This document shows, in pieces, positions 32,482-41,394 of a stretch of 64,000 bases of DNA. Position 1 is the stretch's first letter. Every line of letters begins with the position of its first letter. Origin of the DNA: Prevotellaceae bacterium UBA1075 (GTDB lineage: Bacteria > Bacteroidota > Bacteroidia > Bacteroidales > Bacteroidaceae); assembly GCA_002316015.1 (NCBI GenBank), contig DCCS01000032.1, positions 231,073 through 295,072 on the forward strand, read 5' to 3'. Under the pieces are notes generated by a model. That model saw only the letters and a list, made by a program, of their open reading frames with translations. It searched no databases and was not told where the DNA came from. Position numbers and translations under genes: made by a program.

Positions 32482-34113
32482 TCACCATGCGCTGTCCTGG
32501 GTCGTTCTCAAGTCTGCGGCTCCTATTCCGCACAGGTCCTGGTAGATGTGTGCGGTGAGTTGTGCCTCGCTCAGTGTGGCTCCCCATGCCACAGGGTACA
32601 TGCCCCTCCACCGCTCGTTGATGAACGCGGCCGTGTCGGCAACGGTGTCCTTGGGAGACCTGCCCAGCAATTGGCTTATCAGGCATGATGCCCTGAGCGT
32701 GCACAACTGCCCCTGGCATGTGCCCATGCCCACCCTCGTGCGGCGGCGCAACTGGTCGATGCTGTCCACCGCGTGGTTGCTGAGGGCGTGCTTCACCTCG
32801 CCCACCGTAACCTCCTCGCACTCACACACCAATGAGTTGTCTATCTCGTCATCAGAAGCGATGCTGCCTGCAAGCGAGCCGTGACGGCCAAGGCGTGCCA
32901 TGAAGGCAAAGATTTGCTTCTCGGGCAACTTCACCTCGCTCTCCTCTGCGCCCGGCAGTGGGGTTACGGCTGTCATGCAGGGCTTGTCGACGCCCAGCTT
33001 CCGGCACACCATGTCGGTGGCCTGTTCGGCCATGGCACGGTACGTCATGAGTTTTCCGCCGGTGATGGTGATGAAGCCGGCCAGTCCGTCGCGGCTCTCG
33101 TGGTCCAGGCACACGATGCCCCGGCTGATGCTTCGGCCACTGGGGTCATTGTCGCTTGCCACCAGCGGGCGCACGCCTGAGTATGCGCGCAGGATGCGCG
33201 TGCTTGCCAGCGAGGGCACCAGTTGCATGCCCTCGGTCAGCAGCGTCTCCACCTCCCGCTGTGTGACCCTCATGTCGTCCACGGTCTCAATGGGCACGCG
33301 GTCAGATGTGGTGCCCAGCACGGTGATGGCATCCCCCGGCACCAGGATGTCCGCGTTGGCGGGCTTACGGCAGCGGTTTATGACCATGTTGTTCACGCGG
33401 TGCCCAAAGATGAGCAGCGACCCCTTGGCCGGGAACATGCTTACCGTCACGCCGGCCTTCCTGGCCACGAGTGTGCCCCAGATGCCCGCCGCGTTGACTG
33501 TCACGCGAGCCCTGTGCTCATGCTCCTCGCCCGTGCGGTGGTCTTTCACGCGCACTCCGAGCACCCTGCCGCCCTCAATGATGAAGGACATCAACTCGGT
33601 GTGCGTAAATATCTGTGCCCCATGTCTGTAAGCATCCAGCGCATTGGCCATTGTCAGGCGAAACGGGTCGATAGACCCGTCGGGTACTCTCACTGCGCCC
33701 ACAAGTGCAGGATTGACCGACGGCTCCAGCCGCATGGCCTCTTCGGGGGAGAGCGTGTCGACCCTGATGCCGGCCTTGCGGCACGCCTCCACGAAGCGCG
33801 CCTGATAGGCCAGGTCATCCTCGGGTAGCGTGATGAAGAGTCCGTCATGCTGCTCCACATACGGACGTGCGATGCGGCGCAGTATCATGTTCTCCTCGAT
33901 ACACTCGCGCGCCGACTCCTGGTCGGTGACCGCATAGCGTGCCCCGCTGTGCAGCAAGCCATGGTTGCGGCCCGTGGCTCCGGTGGCCAGGTCGTTCCTC
34001 TCCACGAGCAGCACGCTCATGCCGCGCATGGAGCAGTCACGCGCCACGCCCACGCCGGTCGCCCCGCCGCCTATCACTATCACATCATATTCCTTCTGTG
34101 CGGTATCGCCCAT
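32482..34113 (-). CDS. glpA: Anaerobic glycerol-3-phosphate dehydrogenase subunit A
   Basis: Catalytic FAD subunit that oxidises sn-glycerol 3-phosphate to dihydroxyacetone phosphate. The 543-residue protein has the FAD motif VIVIGGGATGVGVARDC at the N-terminus, GATGRNHGLLHSGARYAV as the GlpA/GlpD substrate-site signature, and a C-terminal BFD-like 2Fe-2S region with CECEEVTVGEV and GMGTCQGQLC. Its length and domain order equal those of E. coli GlpA. It follows fhs by 66 bases. Confidence 0.95.
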   Translation of the reverse strand: MGDTAQKEYDVIVIGGGATGVGVARDCSMRGMSVLLVERNDLATGATGRNHGLLHSGARYAVTDQESARECIEENMILRRIARPYVEQHDGLFITLPEDDLAYQARFVEACRKAGIRVDTLSPEEAMRLEPSVNPALVGAVRVPDGSIDPFRLTMANALDAYRHGAQIFTHTELMSFIIEGGRVLGVRVKDHRTGEEHEHRARVTVNAAGIWGTLVARKAGVTVSMFPAKGSLLIFGHRVNNMVINRCRKPANADILVPGDAITVLGTTSDRVPIETVDDMRVTQREVETLLTEGMQLVPSLASTRILRAYSGVRPLVASDNDPSGRSISRGIVCLDHESRDGLAGFITITGGKLMTYRAMAEQATDMVCRKLGVDKPCMTAVTPLPGAEESEVKLPEKQIFAFMARLGRHGSLAGSIASDDEIDNSLVCECEEVTVGEVKHALSNHAVDSIDQLRRRTRVGMGTCQGQLCTLRASCLISQLLGRSPKDTVADTAAFINERWRGMYPVAWGATLSEAQLTAHIYQDLCGIGAADLRTTQDSAW

Positions 34114-34179
34114 CTCTCTTCTCTGTAAGTTGTCCGCGTCGTCTCTTCGTGAACTCTCCGTCCCATTCTCCGCCGTGCC

Positions 34180-35847
34180 TTATGACAGCCCCTCGATGTG
34201 TCCGTTCACCAGGTCTATGCGCTCCGCCTGCGGACTCCTGGGCAATCCCGGCATCCGCATGATGTCTCCCGCCACCAGCACCAGCATCTCCGCGCCACAG
34301 TTGATGACGATGTCACGCACGTTGACCGTGAACCCCCGGGGCACTCCGTAAGCCTTCGCGTCGGCCGAGAACGAGTACTGTGTCTTGGCGATGCACACCG
34401 GGTAGTGGCTGATGCCCATTTCCCGCACGCGCTGCAGCGCCTTCCTGGCTGTGGGTGAGAATGTGACCCCGCTGGCCCCGTACACCTTGCGTGCCACGGC
34501 CTCGGCCTTCTCCTCCACGCTCATGCTGTCCTCGTAGGCCAGTCGCAGCGGCTCGCTGGGATGCTCATCAATGGTTTGCACCACCAGGCGCGCCAGTTCC
34601 TCGGCTCCTGCCCCGCCCTCGTTGAAGGCGTTGTTGACGGCAAAGGGCACGCCCAGTTCCGCGCAGTGCCGGCGGCAGAGGTCAATCTCCCCGTCCGTGT
34701 CTGTGGCATAGCGGTTGAAGCACACCAGCACCGTCTGCCCGAATCCCTGTATGTTGTGTATGTGCCTGTCCAGGTTGGCCAGTCCGCGTGCCAGCCCGTC
34801 GGCGTTGAGCCGCTTGATCTCCTCCAGGGGCACTCCCCCGTGCATCTTCAGCCCCTGTGTGGTGGCCACCAGCACGGTGAGGGCTGGCTGCAGCCCGCTC
34901 TTGCGGCACATGATGTCATAGAACTTCTCGGCGCCGAGGTCGGCGCCGAATCCCGCCTCGGTCACAACGTAGTCGCCAAAGGTGAGGGCCATTCTGGTGG
35001 CCAGCACGCTGTTGCATCCGTGCGCGATGTTGGCAAAGGGGCCGCCATGCACGAGGGCGGGTGTCTGCTCGGTGGTCTGCACCAGGTTGGGCAGCAGGGC
35101 GTCCTTGAGCAGGACGCATATCGCGCCCGCCACGCCCATGTCCTTGACTCTGAACGGGGAACCGTCGGCCTTGATACCCAGCAGGATGTTCTCCACGCGG
35201 CGGCGCAGGTCGTCCTCCCCGCTTGCCAGACAGAGTATGGCCATGATCTCGCTTGCGGGTGTGATGTCAAATCCACTCTCCATCACCACCCCGTTGGTCT
35301 TGGCCCCCAGGCCCGTCACGATGGAGCGCAGGTTGCGGTCGTTGATGTCAATCACCCTCCTCCAGAGCACCTCGCGCAGCGAGAAGCCCTCGTCGCGGTG
35401 CTGGTAGATGTAGTTGTCGAGCAGGGCCGCAATCATGTTGTGCGCCGAGGTGACCGCATGGAAGTCACCCGTGAAGTGCAGGTTTATCTTGTCCATGGGC
35501 AGCACCTGGGCATACCCGCCGCCCGCCGCCCCGCCCTTCATGCCGAAGCACGGGCCCAGCGACGGCTCGCGCAGCGCCACCACAGCCTTCTTCCCGATGC
35601 GGTTGAGGCCGAGCGCGAGCCCCACACTCACCGTGGTCTTCCCGATGCCTGCCTTGGTGGGTGTGATGGCGGTGACCAGTATCAGCCTGTGCTGCCTGGC
35701 ACGCCTGTCATCTATCTGTTCCAGAGGAATCTTGGCGGCATACCTTCCATAGGGCTCTATGGCCTCGGGGGGAACGCCCAGGTCACCGGCTACCTGTGCG
35801 ATAGGCTTCAGCGGTGTCTCGCGCGCAATCTCGATGTCAGTCTTCAT
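34180..35847 (-). CDS. fhs: Formate-tetrahydrofolate ligase
   Basis: ATP-dependent formation of 10-formyltetrahydrofolate from formate. The 555-residue protein matches family length and shows the P-loop [20 protein letters not shown] near 62-81, [19 protein letters not shown], and [15 protein letters not shown]. It is first of the closely packed minus-strand genes ending at 25740, with a promoter at 35884-35891. Its link to the glp genes could be simple co-transcription; I see no direct metabolic tie. Confidence 0.96.
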   Translation of the reverse strand: MKTDIEIARETPLKPIAQVAGDLGVPPEAIEPYGRYAAKIPLEQIDDRRARQHRLILVTAITPTKAGIGKTTVSVGLALGLNRIGKKAVVALREPSLGPCFGMKGGAAGGGYAQVLPMDKINLHFTGDFHAVTSAHNMIAALLDNYIYQHRDEGFSLREVLWRRVIDINDRNLRSIVTGLGAKTNGVVMESGFDITPASEIMAILCLASGEDDLRRRVENILLGIKADGSPFRVKDMGVAGAICVLLKDALLPNLVQTTEQTPALVHGGPFANIAHGCNSVLATRMALTFGDYVVTEAGFGADLGAEKFYDIMCRKSGLQPALTVLVATTQGLKMHGGVPLEEIKRLNADGLARGLANLDRHIHNIQGFGQTVLVCFNRYATDTDGEIDLCRRHCAELGVPFAVNNAFNEGGAGAEELARLVVQTIDEHPSEPLRLAYEDSMSVEEKAEAVARKVYGASGVTFSPTARKALQRVREMGISHYPVCIAKTQYSFSADAKAYGVPRGFTVNVRDIVINCGAEMLVLVAGDIMRMPGLPRSPQAERIDLVNGHIEGLS

Positions 35848-35883
35848 TCGCTTTGTTTTAGCCTGATGTTTGCTTATTACTTA

Positions 35884-35891
35884 CAAATGTA
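35884..35891 (-). promoter_or_regulatory. Bacteroidales promoter (TACATTTG) for the fhs-glp gene group
   Basis: The complement is an exact TAnnTTTG element, with a leader of about 30 nt to the fhs ATG at 35847. It is divergent from the promoter at 35926. Confidence 0.55.
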
Positions 35892-35925
35892 CTCCCTTTT
35901 GTTGGTTAGACAAGGCAAAACTGCG

Positions 35926-35933
35926 TATTTTTG
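35926..35933 (+). promoter_or_regulatory. Bacteroidales promoter (TATTTTTG) for the epimerase-like gene
   Basis: Exact TAnnTTTG element 33 nt before the ATG at 35967. It overlaps an upstream in-frame TTG (35931), which is therefore not the start. Confidence 0.55.
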
Positions 35934-35966
35934 CATACGGATACACACAAACCAACAGCCTGCGGC

Positions 35967-36839
35967 ATGGAACATACTATAAAGGACGGACAGTTGACCC
36001 TGTGCGTTGACAGCAAGGGCGCGGAGATAACGAGCCTCACCAGCGGTGGCAAGGACATCATCTGGCGGGGCGACACGGAATATTGGGAAGAGCACTGCCC
36101 CACCCTGTTTCCCTGTATCGGGGGCAATTCTGGAGGAGTCCTGCGCCTGGGCGGCAAGGAGTTCCCGCTCAGGAAGCACGGCTTCGCGAAGTGCATGGAG
36201 TTCACGCTGGAGGAGGCCACCGGGGAGAGCCTCACCTACAGTCTCACGCAGACGGGCGACACCCTGAAGTCCTTTCCCTATGCCTTCCGCTTCAGCATCA
36301 CTTACCGCCTGGAGGGCGGCACCCTGCATGTGACATGGCGCGTGCGCAACGACTCCGGCGAGACGATGCCCTTCATGGTGGGCGCGCATCCCGCGCTCGT
36401 GCTGCCCGGCTTCAATGCGGGTGACAGCGTGCACGGGTACCTGCGCTTCCCCGAGGTGGACTGCCTGCTGAGCACCCACACGAAGACACACGGGCTGGCC
36501 GAGCCCGGCAGAACAGAACCGTTCCCGCTCACAGACCACCTGCTGCCCCTGGGCAACGACACCTTCGCGGGCGACACCATCCTCGACTGCACAGGGCGGA
36601 TAAGCCGCGTGGAACTGCTCGGCAAGGAGCGGGAGCCACTGGTGCGCGTTGACTTCCACATGCCCGTGCTGGCACTGTGGGCGCCGAAGGCGGGATGCTG
36701 CCCCTTTGTGTGCGTGGAGCCCTGGGCCGGCTGCTGCGACGAGTGGCAGGGCGAGAAGCCCTTTGACCGCCGTCCGTTTGTCAACAAGGCAGAGCCCGGC
36801 AAGGAGTGGACGCTGTCCTACACGCTCAGCGTGCTCTGA
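35967..36839 (+). CDS. Aldose 1-epimerase (galactose mutarotase-like) family protein
   Basis: Galactose-mutarotase-fold protein of 290 residues, close to the YeaD/LacX group that acts on sugars or hexose 6-phosphates. Visible family points are PTLFPCIGG, RKHGFAKCMEF with the active-site His, MPFMVGAHPAL with the second His, and CVEPWAGCCDE with the catalytic Glu. It lies 35 bases before recF and so may share its transcript. Natural substrate unknown. Confidence 0.88.
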   Translation: MEHTIKDGQLTLCVDSKGAEITSLTSGGKDIIWRGDTEYWEEHCPTLFPCIGGNSGGVLRLGGKEFPLRKHGFAKCMEFTLEEATGESLTYSLTQTGDTLKSFPYAFRFSITYRLEGGTLHVTWRVRNDSGETMPFMVGAHPALVLPGFNAGDSVHGYLRFPEVDCLLSTHTKTHGLAEPGRTEPFPLTDHLLPLGNDTFAGDTILDCTGRISRVELLGKEREPLVRVDFHMPVLALWAPKAGCCPFVCVEPWAGCCDEWQGEKPFDRRPFVNKAEPGKEWTLSYTLSVL

Positions 36840-36874
36840 GCGCCGCATGGCCCAAACATCGTTGCCAGTAAGAC

Positions 36875-37972
36875 ATGATACTGAACAGGCTGTCCATACT
36901 CAACTACAAGAACATCTCCACGGCCGAGCTTGACTTCGCGCCGAAGCTCAATTGCCTGGTGGGGATGAACGGCGAGGGGAAGACAAACGTGCTGGACGCA
37001 ATCCATTTCCTGAGCCTGGCCAAGAGCGCGACCACAAGCATGGACTCGCAGGCCATCACGCACGGCCAGGACCTGATGGCCCTGGAGGGCCTGTACGAGC
37101 ACGAGGACGGCACCCCCGAGGACATACACATGGGTCTGAGGAGGGGGCAGAAGAAGGTGCTGCGCCGGGGCAAGAAGGCTTACCGGAGGCTTGCGGAGCA
37201 CATCGGGCTGATACCCCTGGTGATGGTGTCGCCCGCCGACCAGTGGCTCATAGCCGGGGGGAGCGAGGAGCGCAGGCGCTTCATGGACATCGTCATATCG
37301 CAGTACAACCCCTTGTACCTGGAGGCACTCATGCGCTACAACAAGGCCCTGCAGCAGCGCAACGCCCTGCTCAAGCAGGAGGAGGAGCCCGACGGCGACC
37401 TGCTCTCGCTGCTTGAGGAGGAGATGGCGCGCTCGGGGGGGTGCGTCTATGGGGCGCGGAAGGATTACGTGGAGCGCTTCACGCCCACCTTCCAGCACTT
37501 CTACGGCCTCATCTCGCAGGACAAGGAGCGGGTGAGCCTGCGATACACCTCGCACGGCGAGCGCGGGGACTTGCTGGAGGTCATACGCCACAGCCGCGCC
37601 AGGGACCGCGCCACAGGCTACTCGCTGCACGGCACGCACCGCGACGACCTGGAGATGCAGATGGGCGGGTTTCCCATCCGGCGCGAGGGCTCGCAGGGGC
37701 AGAACAAGACGTACCTCATCGCGCTCAAGCTTGCGCAGTTTGACTTCCTGCGCCAGACGGGCAGCCACACCACACCGCTGCTGCTGCTCGACGACATCTT
37801 CGACAAACTGGATGCGGGGCGGGTGGAGCAAATCATCAGACTGGTGAGCGGTGACCACTTCGGGCAGATCTTCATCACAGACACCAACCGCGAGCACCTC
37901 GACCACATCCTGGCCTCGACAAGCAGCAGTTACCGCCTGTTTCATGTAAAGGGAGGGGAGATAAGCACATGA
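36875..37972 (+). CDS. recF: DNA replication and repair protein RecF
   Basis: SMC-like ATPase that loads RecA at gaps with RecO and RecR. The 365-residue protein has Walker A GMNGEGKTNVLDAIHFLSLA near residue 29, the ABC signature region EGSQGQNKTYLIALKLAQ and Walker B LLLLDDIFDKLD near the C-terminus. Its stop overlaps the next start (ATGA, four bases), as is common for recF and DUF721 genes in Bacteroidales. dnaA, dnaN and gyrB are not next to it here. Confidence 0.96.
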   Translation: MILNRLSILNYKNISTAELDFAPKLNCLVGMNGEGKTNVLDAIHFLSLAKSATTSMDSQAITHGQDLMALEGLYEHEDGTPEDIHMGLRRGQKKVLRRGKKAYRRLAEHIGLIPLVMVSPADQWLIAGGSEERRRFMDIVISQYNPLYLEALMRYNKALQQRNALLKQEEEPDGDLLSLLEEEMARSGGCVYGARKDYVERFTPTFQHFYGLISQDKERVSLRYTSHGERGDLLEVIRHSRARDRATGYSLHGTHRDDLEMQMGGFPIRREGSQGQNKTYLIALKLAQFDFLRQTGSHTTPLLLLDDIFDKLDAGRVEQIIRLVSGDHFGQIFITDTNREHLDHILASTSSSYRLFHVKGGEIST

Positions 37973-38259
37973 AGAGGTTCAACACCGAGGGCATCTCCGA
38001 CATCCTGGGCAAGTTCCTGCGCGAGGAGGGGCTGGAGATTCCGCTGCTCGAGCACCGCGCCCTGCGAGCCTGGCCCGAAGTGATGGGCCAGGCCATCGCC
38101 CGCTACACATCCGACCTGCGGATACGCAACGGCATCCTGTACGTCAAGGTGAGCAGCGCGCCCCTGCGCCAGAACCTGCAGATGGCGCACAAGAGCATCG
38201 CCGACAAAATCAACAACCATGTGGGATCGCATGTGCTCACGGACGTGAGGATGGTGTAG
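37969..38259 (+). CDS. DUF721/DciA-like protein (96 aa)
   Basis: Small protein of the DUF721 family, whose DciA members load the replicative helicase in bacteria lacking DnaC. The 96 residues include the typical WPEVMGQAIARYTSDLRI and ILYVKVSSAPLRQNLQMAHKS core. It is coupled to recF by a four-base overlap. Helicase loading is inferred from family knowledge only. Confidence 0.88.
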   Translation: MKRFNTEGISDILGKFLREEGLEIPLLEHRALRAWPEVMGQAIARYTSDLRIRNGILYVKVSSAPLRQNLQMAHKSIADKINNHVGSHVLTDVRMV

Positions 38260-38301
38260 GGGCCCAGGAACAGAACAACCCCATCCCATGCCGCAAGGCC
38301 C

Positions 38302-38328
38302 CCTCCCCTGCCTCCCCCGGAGGGGAGG
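38302..38328 (+). terminator. Candidate terminator hairpin after the DUF721 gene
   Basis: CCTCCCC (38311-38317) and GGGGAGG (38322-38328) pair around the tetraloop CGGA; an earlier CCTCCCCT can pair too. No T-run follows, so it is a weak call. Confidence 0.35.
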
Positions 38329-38402
38329 AGTATTGTCCTCTGACTCATTGCCACGGCTGCCCAACATGCAGGGGCAGGATTCTTGAGACCTTCATCAAAA
38401 AA

Positions 38403-38523
38403 ACGCAGTGCGCCGCATCAGCCAACGCAGTGCGCCGCATCAGCCAACGCAGTGCGCCGCATCCGCCAACGCAGCGCGCCGCATCCGCCAACGCAGCGCG
38501 CCGCATCAGCCAATGCAGTGCGC
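38403..38523. repeat. 22-bp tandem repeat array 3 (five and a half units)
   Basis: Five complete units at 38403, 38425, 38447, 38469 and 38491, and half a unit from 38513 to 38523. Units differ at two positions (CAGTGCG/CAGCGCG and ATCAGCC/ATCCGCC). The reverse complement core GTTGGCTGATGC matches arrays 1 and 2. It lies between two genes ending face to face; gap 38260-38609 otherwise shows only the hairpin at 38302. Confidence 0.85.
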
Positions 38524-38609
38524 TTGAGGAAAGGCAATGAGGTGGCTTGTTGGTTTTTCAGTCAAGGAAGCATTCTCTTGGCTTCACCGCGTGGCAGCCC
38601 ACCCGTGCC

Positions 38610-40496
38610 TCAGAACTCCACCGAGAAGCCCGCCATGACCGTGGCCTTGGGCATGGGATAGCCAGCGTTTATCTCATAGTGCTGTGCCAGCAGGTTGTCC
38701 CCGCGCAGCCACACATGCACGGGGTCGGCCAGGCGGTACTGCACCTGGGCGTTCAGCAGGGTGAAGTGCTCCTGCCGCTCGTCCTGCCCCACTGACGTGT
38801 AGAGCCCGCACACCTGCTGCAGGCCCGCCGTGGCCGTCCACCTCCCATAGTGCATGCTGGCACTGGCATAGCCCTTGTACACAGGAGCCGCCACCACGGG
38901 ACTCTTCATGTGCAGCCAGGCATGGTTGGTGGTCACGGTCCAGTGGCTGCTCGCCTGCCAGCGCAGTTCGCCCTCCACGCCGGTGTTGCGCAGGTGCCCG
39001 GTGTTGACGTTGCGGCGGTTGACCGTCTGTATGATGTTGTCTGCGTCGATGTAGAACACGTTCACGCCGTAGGAGAGTCTGCTGCCGGGCAGGTGCTGCT
39101 TCCAGGCCAGCTCATAGCAGACGAGCCGTTCGGGGCGCAAGTCCTCGTTGGAGGGAGGATATAGGTACATCTCCCGCATGGTGGGGTTGCGGAATCCCTT
39201 GCCCACGCTTGCCTTGAACGTACCGGTGCCCACGGGGCGCACCACAATCCCGCCTTGCGGAATCCACTGGCTGCCCGTCACTGTGTGGTAATCCCAGCGC
39301 AGGCCGGCGTCGACCGTGAGCCACCGCGTGATGTCCTGACGGATGTCGGCATACACGGCCCCCTCGTTGTTGCGTGCCTTGCCCGACTGCTTGTTGGGCG
39401 TGTCCAGTGTCTCGCCCGTGGCTCGGCTGGTGTACCAGGCATGGCCATAGATGCGCTGGTAGTCGGCGCCGAGTGTGAGGCGTCCGCCTGCCCACAGGGT
39501 GGCGTTCTGATACCAGCTTGCTCCTGCCAGGGCGTCGCGCGAGCGGAACAGACGTGCCTGCGGGATGCCGCCCTCGCGGGCATATCCGTCGTTGATGCGG
39601 TGCCGCCCAAAGTTGTCGTACACGCTCAGGCGCCCGTTGGTACGACGGTATTTGTTGCCGATGCCCACCGATGCCACCCCGCGCGTAATCCACTGGTCGG
39701 CCTCGAGCATGGGCTGCTGCATGGTGCCGGGATTGGATGCCGAGAAGTGGGTGAGGTCAAGGTCGGCATAGAGGTGCCAGTGGGCCGAGAGGTCGTACCC
39801 CACCTTGGCAAACGCGCTGGTCTGCTCGAAGCCCATGTGGGGGCGGTGGTTGTCGGAGCGTCCGTACTGCACGCCCGCAGTGGCTTGCCATCTGCCCAGG
39901 CGCATCTGAGTGCTTGCCTCGGCCTGCACGGTGCCATAACTGCCCGCCCCGGCCGTGACCTGCGTGCGGAACCCATCGGCGGGCATGGCGCGCGTGACGA
40001 TGTTGACCACCCCGCCCATGGCATTGGAGCCATAGAGCAGCGAGGCCGGCCCGCGCAGCACCTCCACCCGCTCGGCCATGAGCGTCTGGTAACCGTCGGC
40101 AATGGAATGGCCGTAGATGCCACTGTACTGCGGGTGCCCGTCCACGAGGACCATCATCTGTCCCGCGCCCGACGAGATCCCGCGCAGCATCATCCCCCCC
40201 GACCCGCCGCCCGACACGCCATAGCCCATCACCCCCCGGCTGGTCACCATCAGGCCGGGCACCTGTTCCATGAGCGTGGGCAATATGCTGGGACGGTGCA
40301 GGCCGGTAAGCTGGCGGCGCGTGACCACACTCACGGTGAAGGGCAGGTGTCGGCTGTCGGTGGCCTCGCGGCTACCCGTGACCACCACGTCGGCCAAGTC
40401 CCCTTGTAAGGGGATGCTGTCGGACTGCTCCTCCCAGGCATGTGCGGGGGAGAGGGCAAGCAGGGGCAGGGTGAGTGCCACAATCGTTGTCTTCAT
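38610..40496 (-). CDS. TonB-dependent outer-membrane receptor
   Basis: Outer-membrane active transporter, 628 residues, with signal peptide (MKTTIVALTLPLLALSPAHA), a short TonB-box region (ADVVVTGSR), the plug (about 45-160; MMVLVDGHPQYSGIYGHS and VEVLRGPASLLYGSNAMGGVVNIVTR), and a beta barrel ending in a terminal Phe. It is BtuB/CirA-like rather than SusC-like: no carboxypeptidase-like N-terminal domain and no SusD partner. Substrate unknown. No cobalamin riboswitch fits between its promoter (40533) and start. Confidence 0.92.
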   Translation of the reverse strand: MKTTIVALTLPLLALSPAHAWEEQSDSIPLQGDLADVVVTGSREATDSRHLPFTVSVVTRRQLTGLHRPSILPTLMEQVPGLMVTSRGVMGYGVSGGGSGGMMLRGISSGAGQMMVLVDGHPQYSGIYGHSIADGYQTLMAERVEVLRGPASLLYGSNAMGGVVNIVTRAMPADGFRTQVTAGAGSYGTVQAEASTQMRLGRWQATAGVQYGRSDNHRPHMGFEQTSAFAKVGYDLSAHWHLYADLDLTHFSASNPGTMQQPMLEADQWITRGVASVGIGNKYRRTNGRLSVYDNFGRHRINDGYAREGGIPQARLFRSRDALAGASWYQNATLWAGGRLTLGADYQRIYGHAWYTSRATGETLDTPNKQSGKARNNEGAVYADIRQDITRWLTVDAGLRWDYHTVTGSQWIPQGGIVVRPVGTGTFKASVGKGFRNPTMREMYLYPPSNEDLRPERLVCYELAWKQHLPGSRLSYGVNVFYIDADNIIQTVNRRNVNTGHLRNTGVEGELRWQASSHWTVTTNHAWLHMKSPVVAAPVYKGYASASMHYGRWTATAGLQQVCGLYTSVGQDERQEHFTLLNAQVQYRLADPVHVWLRGDNLLAQHYEINAGYPMPKATVMAGFSVEF

Positions 40497-40532
40497 AGGG
40501 CGGTCTGTTTCGTTTTTTTCTGTTTGTGCTTG

Positions 40533-40540
40533 CAAAAGTA
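40533..40540 (-). promoter_or_regulatory. Bacteroidales promoter (TACTTTTG) for the TonB receptor gene
   Basis: The complement matches TAnnTTTG, about 36 nt before the receptor ATG at 40496. The gap 40497-40761 shows nothing else I can name. Confidence 0.55.
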
Positions 40541-40761
40541 CAGAAAAAGTGCTGACTCCCACTTACAAATAATGCGCAAATGATTACAGGAACCGCCCAT
40601 CGGCCCAAGGCTGGCAAACAGGCCCGCTGTGGGAAAACTGACGGTGCCGGCACTTGGCGGCCTGCTTGCTTCTGCCCCTGGGCGCCGCATGGACGGACGC
40701 ATACAGAAAGCAAGGGGGCCATGCCCTCATGCAGGCATGGCTCCCTGAGGCTGCATGGGGG

Positions 40762-41394
40762 TCACACGCCCCACACCCTTTGCTCGTCGGCGATGGTGGT
40801 CGAGGGGCCGTGTCCCGGATAGGCCACGGTGTCGGGCGGGAGGGTGAGCAGCCTGCGCAGGATGCTCTGCCGCTCCTCGTGCTCATTGCCGCCCAGGTCG
40901 GTGCGTCCCATGCTGCCGCAGAAGAGGGTGTCGCCCGTGAACACGACATGCTGTTCGGGGATATAGAACGAGACTCCGCCTGGTGTGTGGCCTGGCGTGA
41001 GGATGACCTGCACCCCGATGCTGCCCACGTGTATCACCTCACCGTCGCCCAGGAAGTCCCCCTTGGGAGGGAGTTCCTGCCGGATGGGGGCACCGAACAT
41101 CCGCGCCCATTCGGGCATGGAGTCGTACACCTGCTGCTCACGGGGGGCAAAGCGTGGACGCAGCCCATAACGCTCGTACAGGAAGGGCAGGCCGTAGATG
41201 TGGTCGAAGTGGCAGTGCGTCTGCAGGGATACGACCAGGTGCAGCTTGTGCTCCTCCACACAACCGGCAAACTCCCGCTCCTCGGCGGGAGTGCTCATGC
41301 CCGCGTCCACCACGGCTGCCTCCCGGGTGTGCTCGTCCCACAGGAGATAGGTGTGCTCGCGGAAAGGGTTGAACTCAAACTGGTGTGTCCTCAT
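40762..41394 (-). CDS. MBL-fold metallo-hydrolase (glyoxalase II-like)
   Basis: Zinc hydrolase, 210 residues, with THCHFDHIYG (HxHxDH), PGHTPGGVSFY, and FTGDTLFCGSMGRTDL as metal ligands, and a final His in YPGHGPSTT. It resembles GloB-like cytosolic hydrolases that act on thioesters such as S-lactoylglutathione, although many relatives have other substrates. Its start overlaps the end of rsmG by four bases (41391-41394). Confidence 0.92.
   Translation of the reverse strand: MRTHQFEFNPFREHTYLLWDEHTREAAVVDAGMSTPAEEREFAGCVEEHKLHLVVSLQTHCHFDHIYGLPFLYERYGLRPRFAPREQQVYDSMPEWARMFGAPIRQELPPKGDFLGDGEVIHVGSIGVQVILTPGHTPGGVSFYIPEQHVVFTGDTLFCGSMGRTDLGGNEHEERQSILRRLLTLPPDTVAYPGHGPSTTIADEQRVWGV

Noticed and set aside
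38403..38523. CRISPR array
   Set aside because: Units follow each other directly with a 22-bp period and no unique spacers; no cas gene is near.
39255..40409. Open frame of 384 codons on the plus strand
   Set aside because: Antisense to the TonB receptor gene; no family features.
40497..40570. Cobalamin riboswitch before the TonB receptor
   Set aside because: The gap between the promoter at 40533 and the start is about 36 nt, much too short for this riboswitch, and no B12-box is visible.
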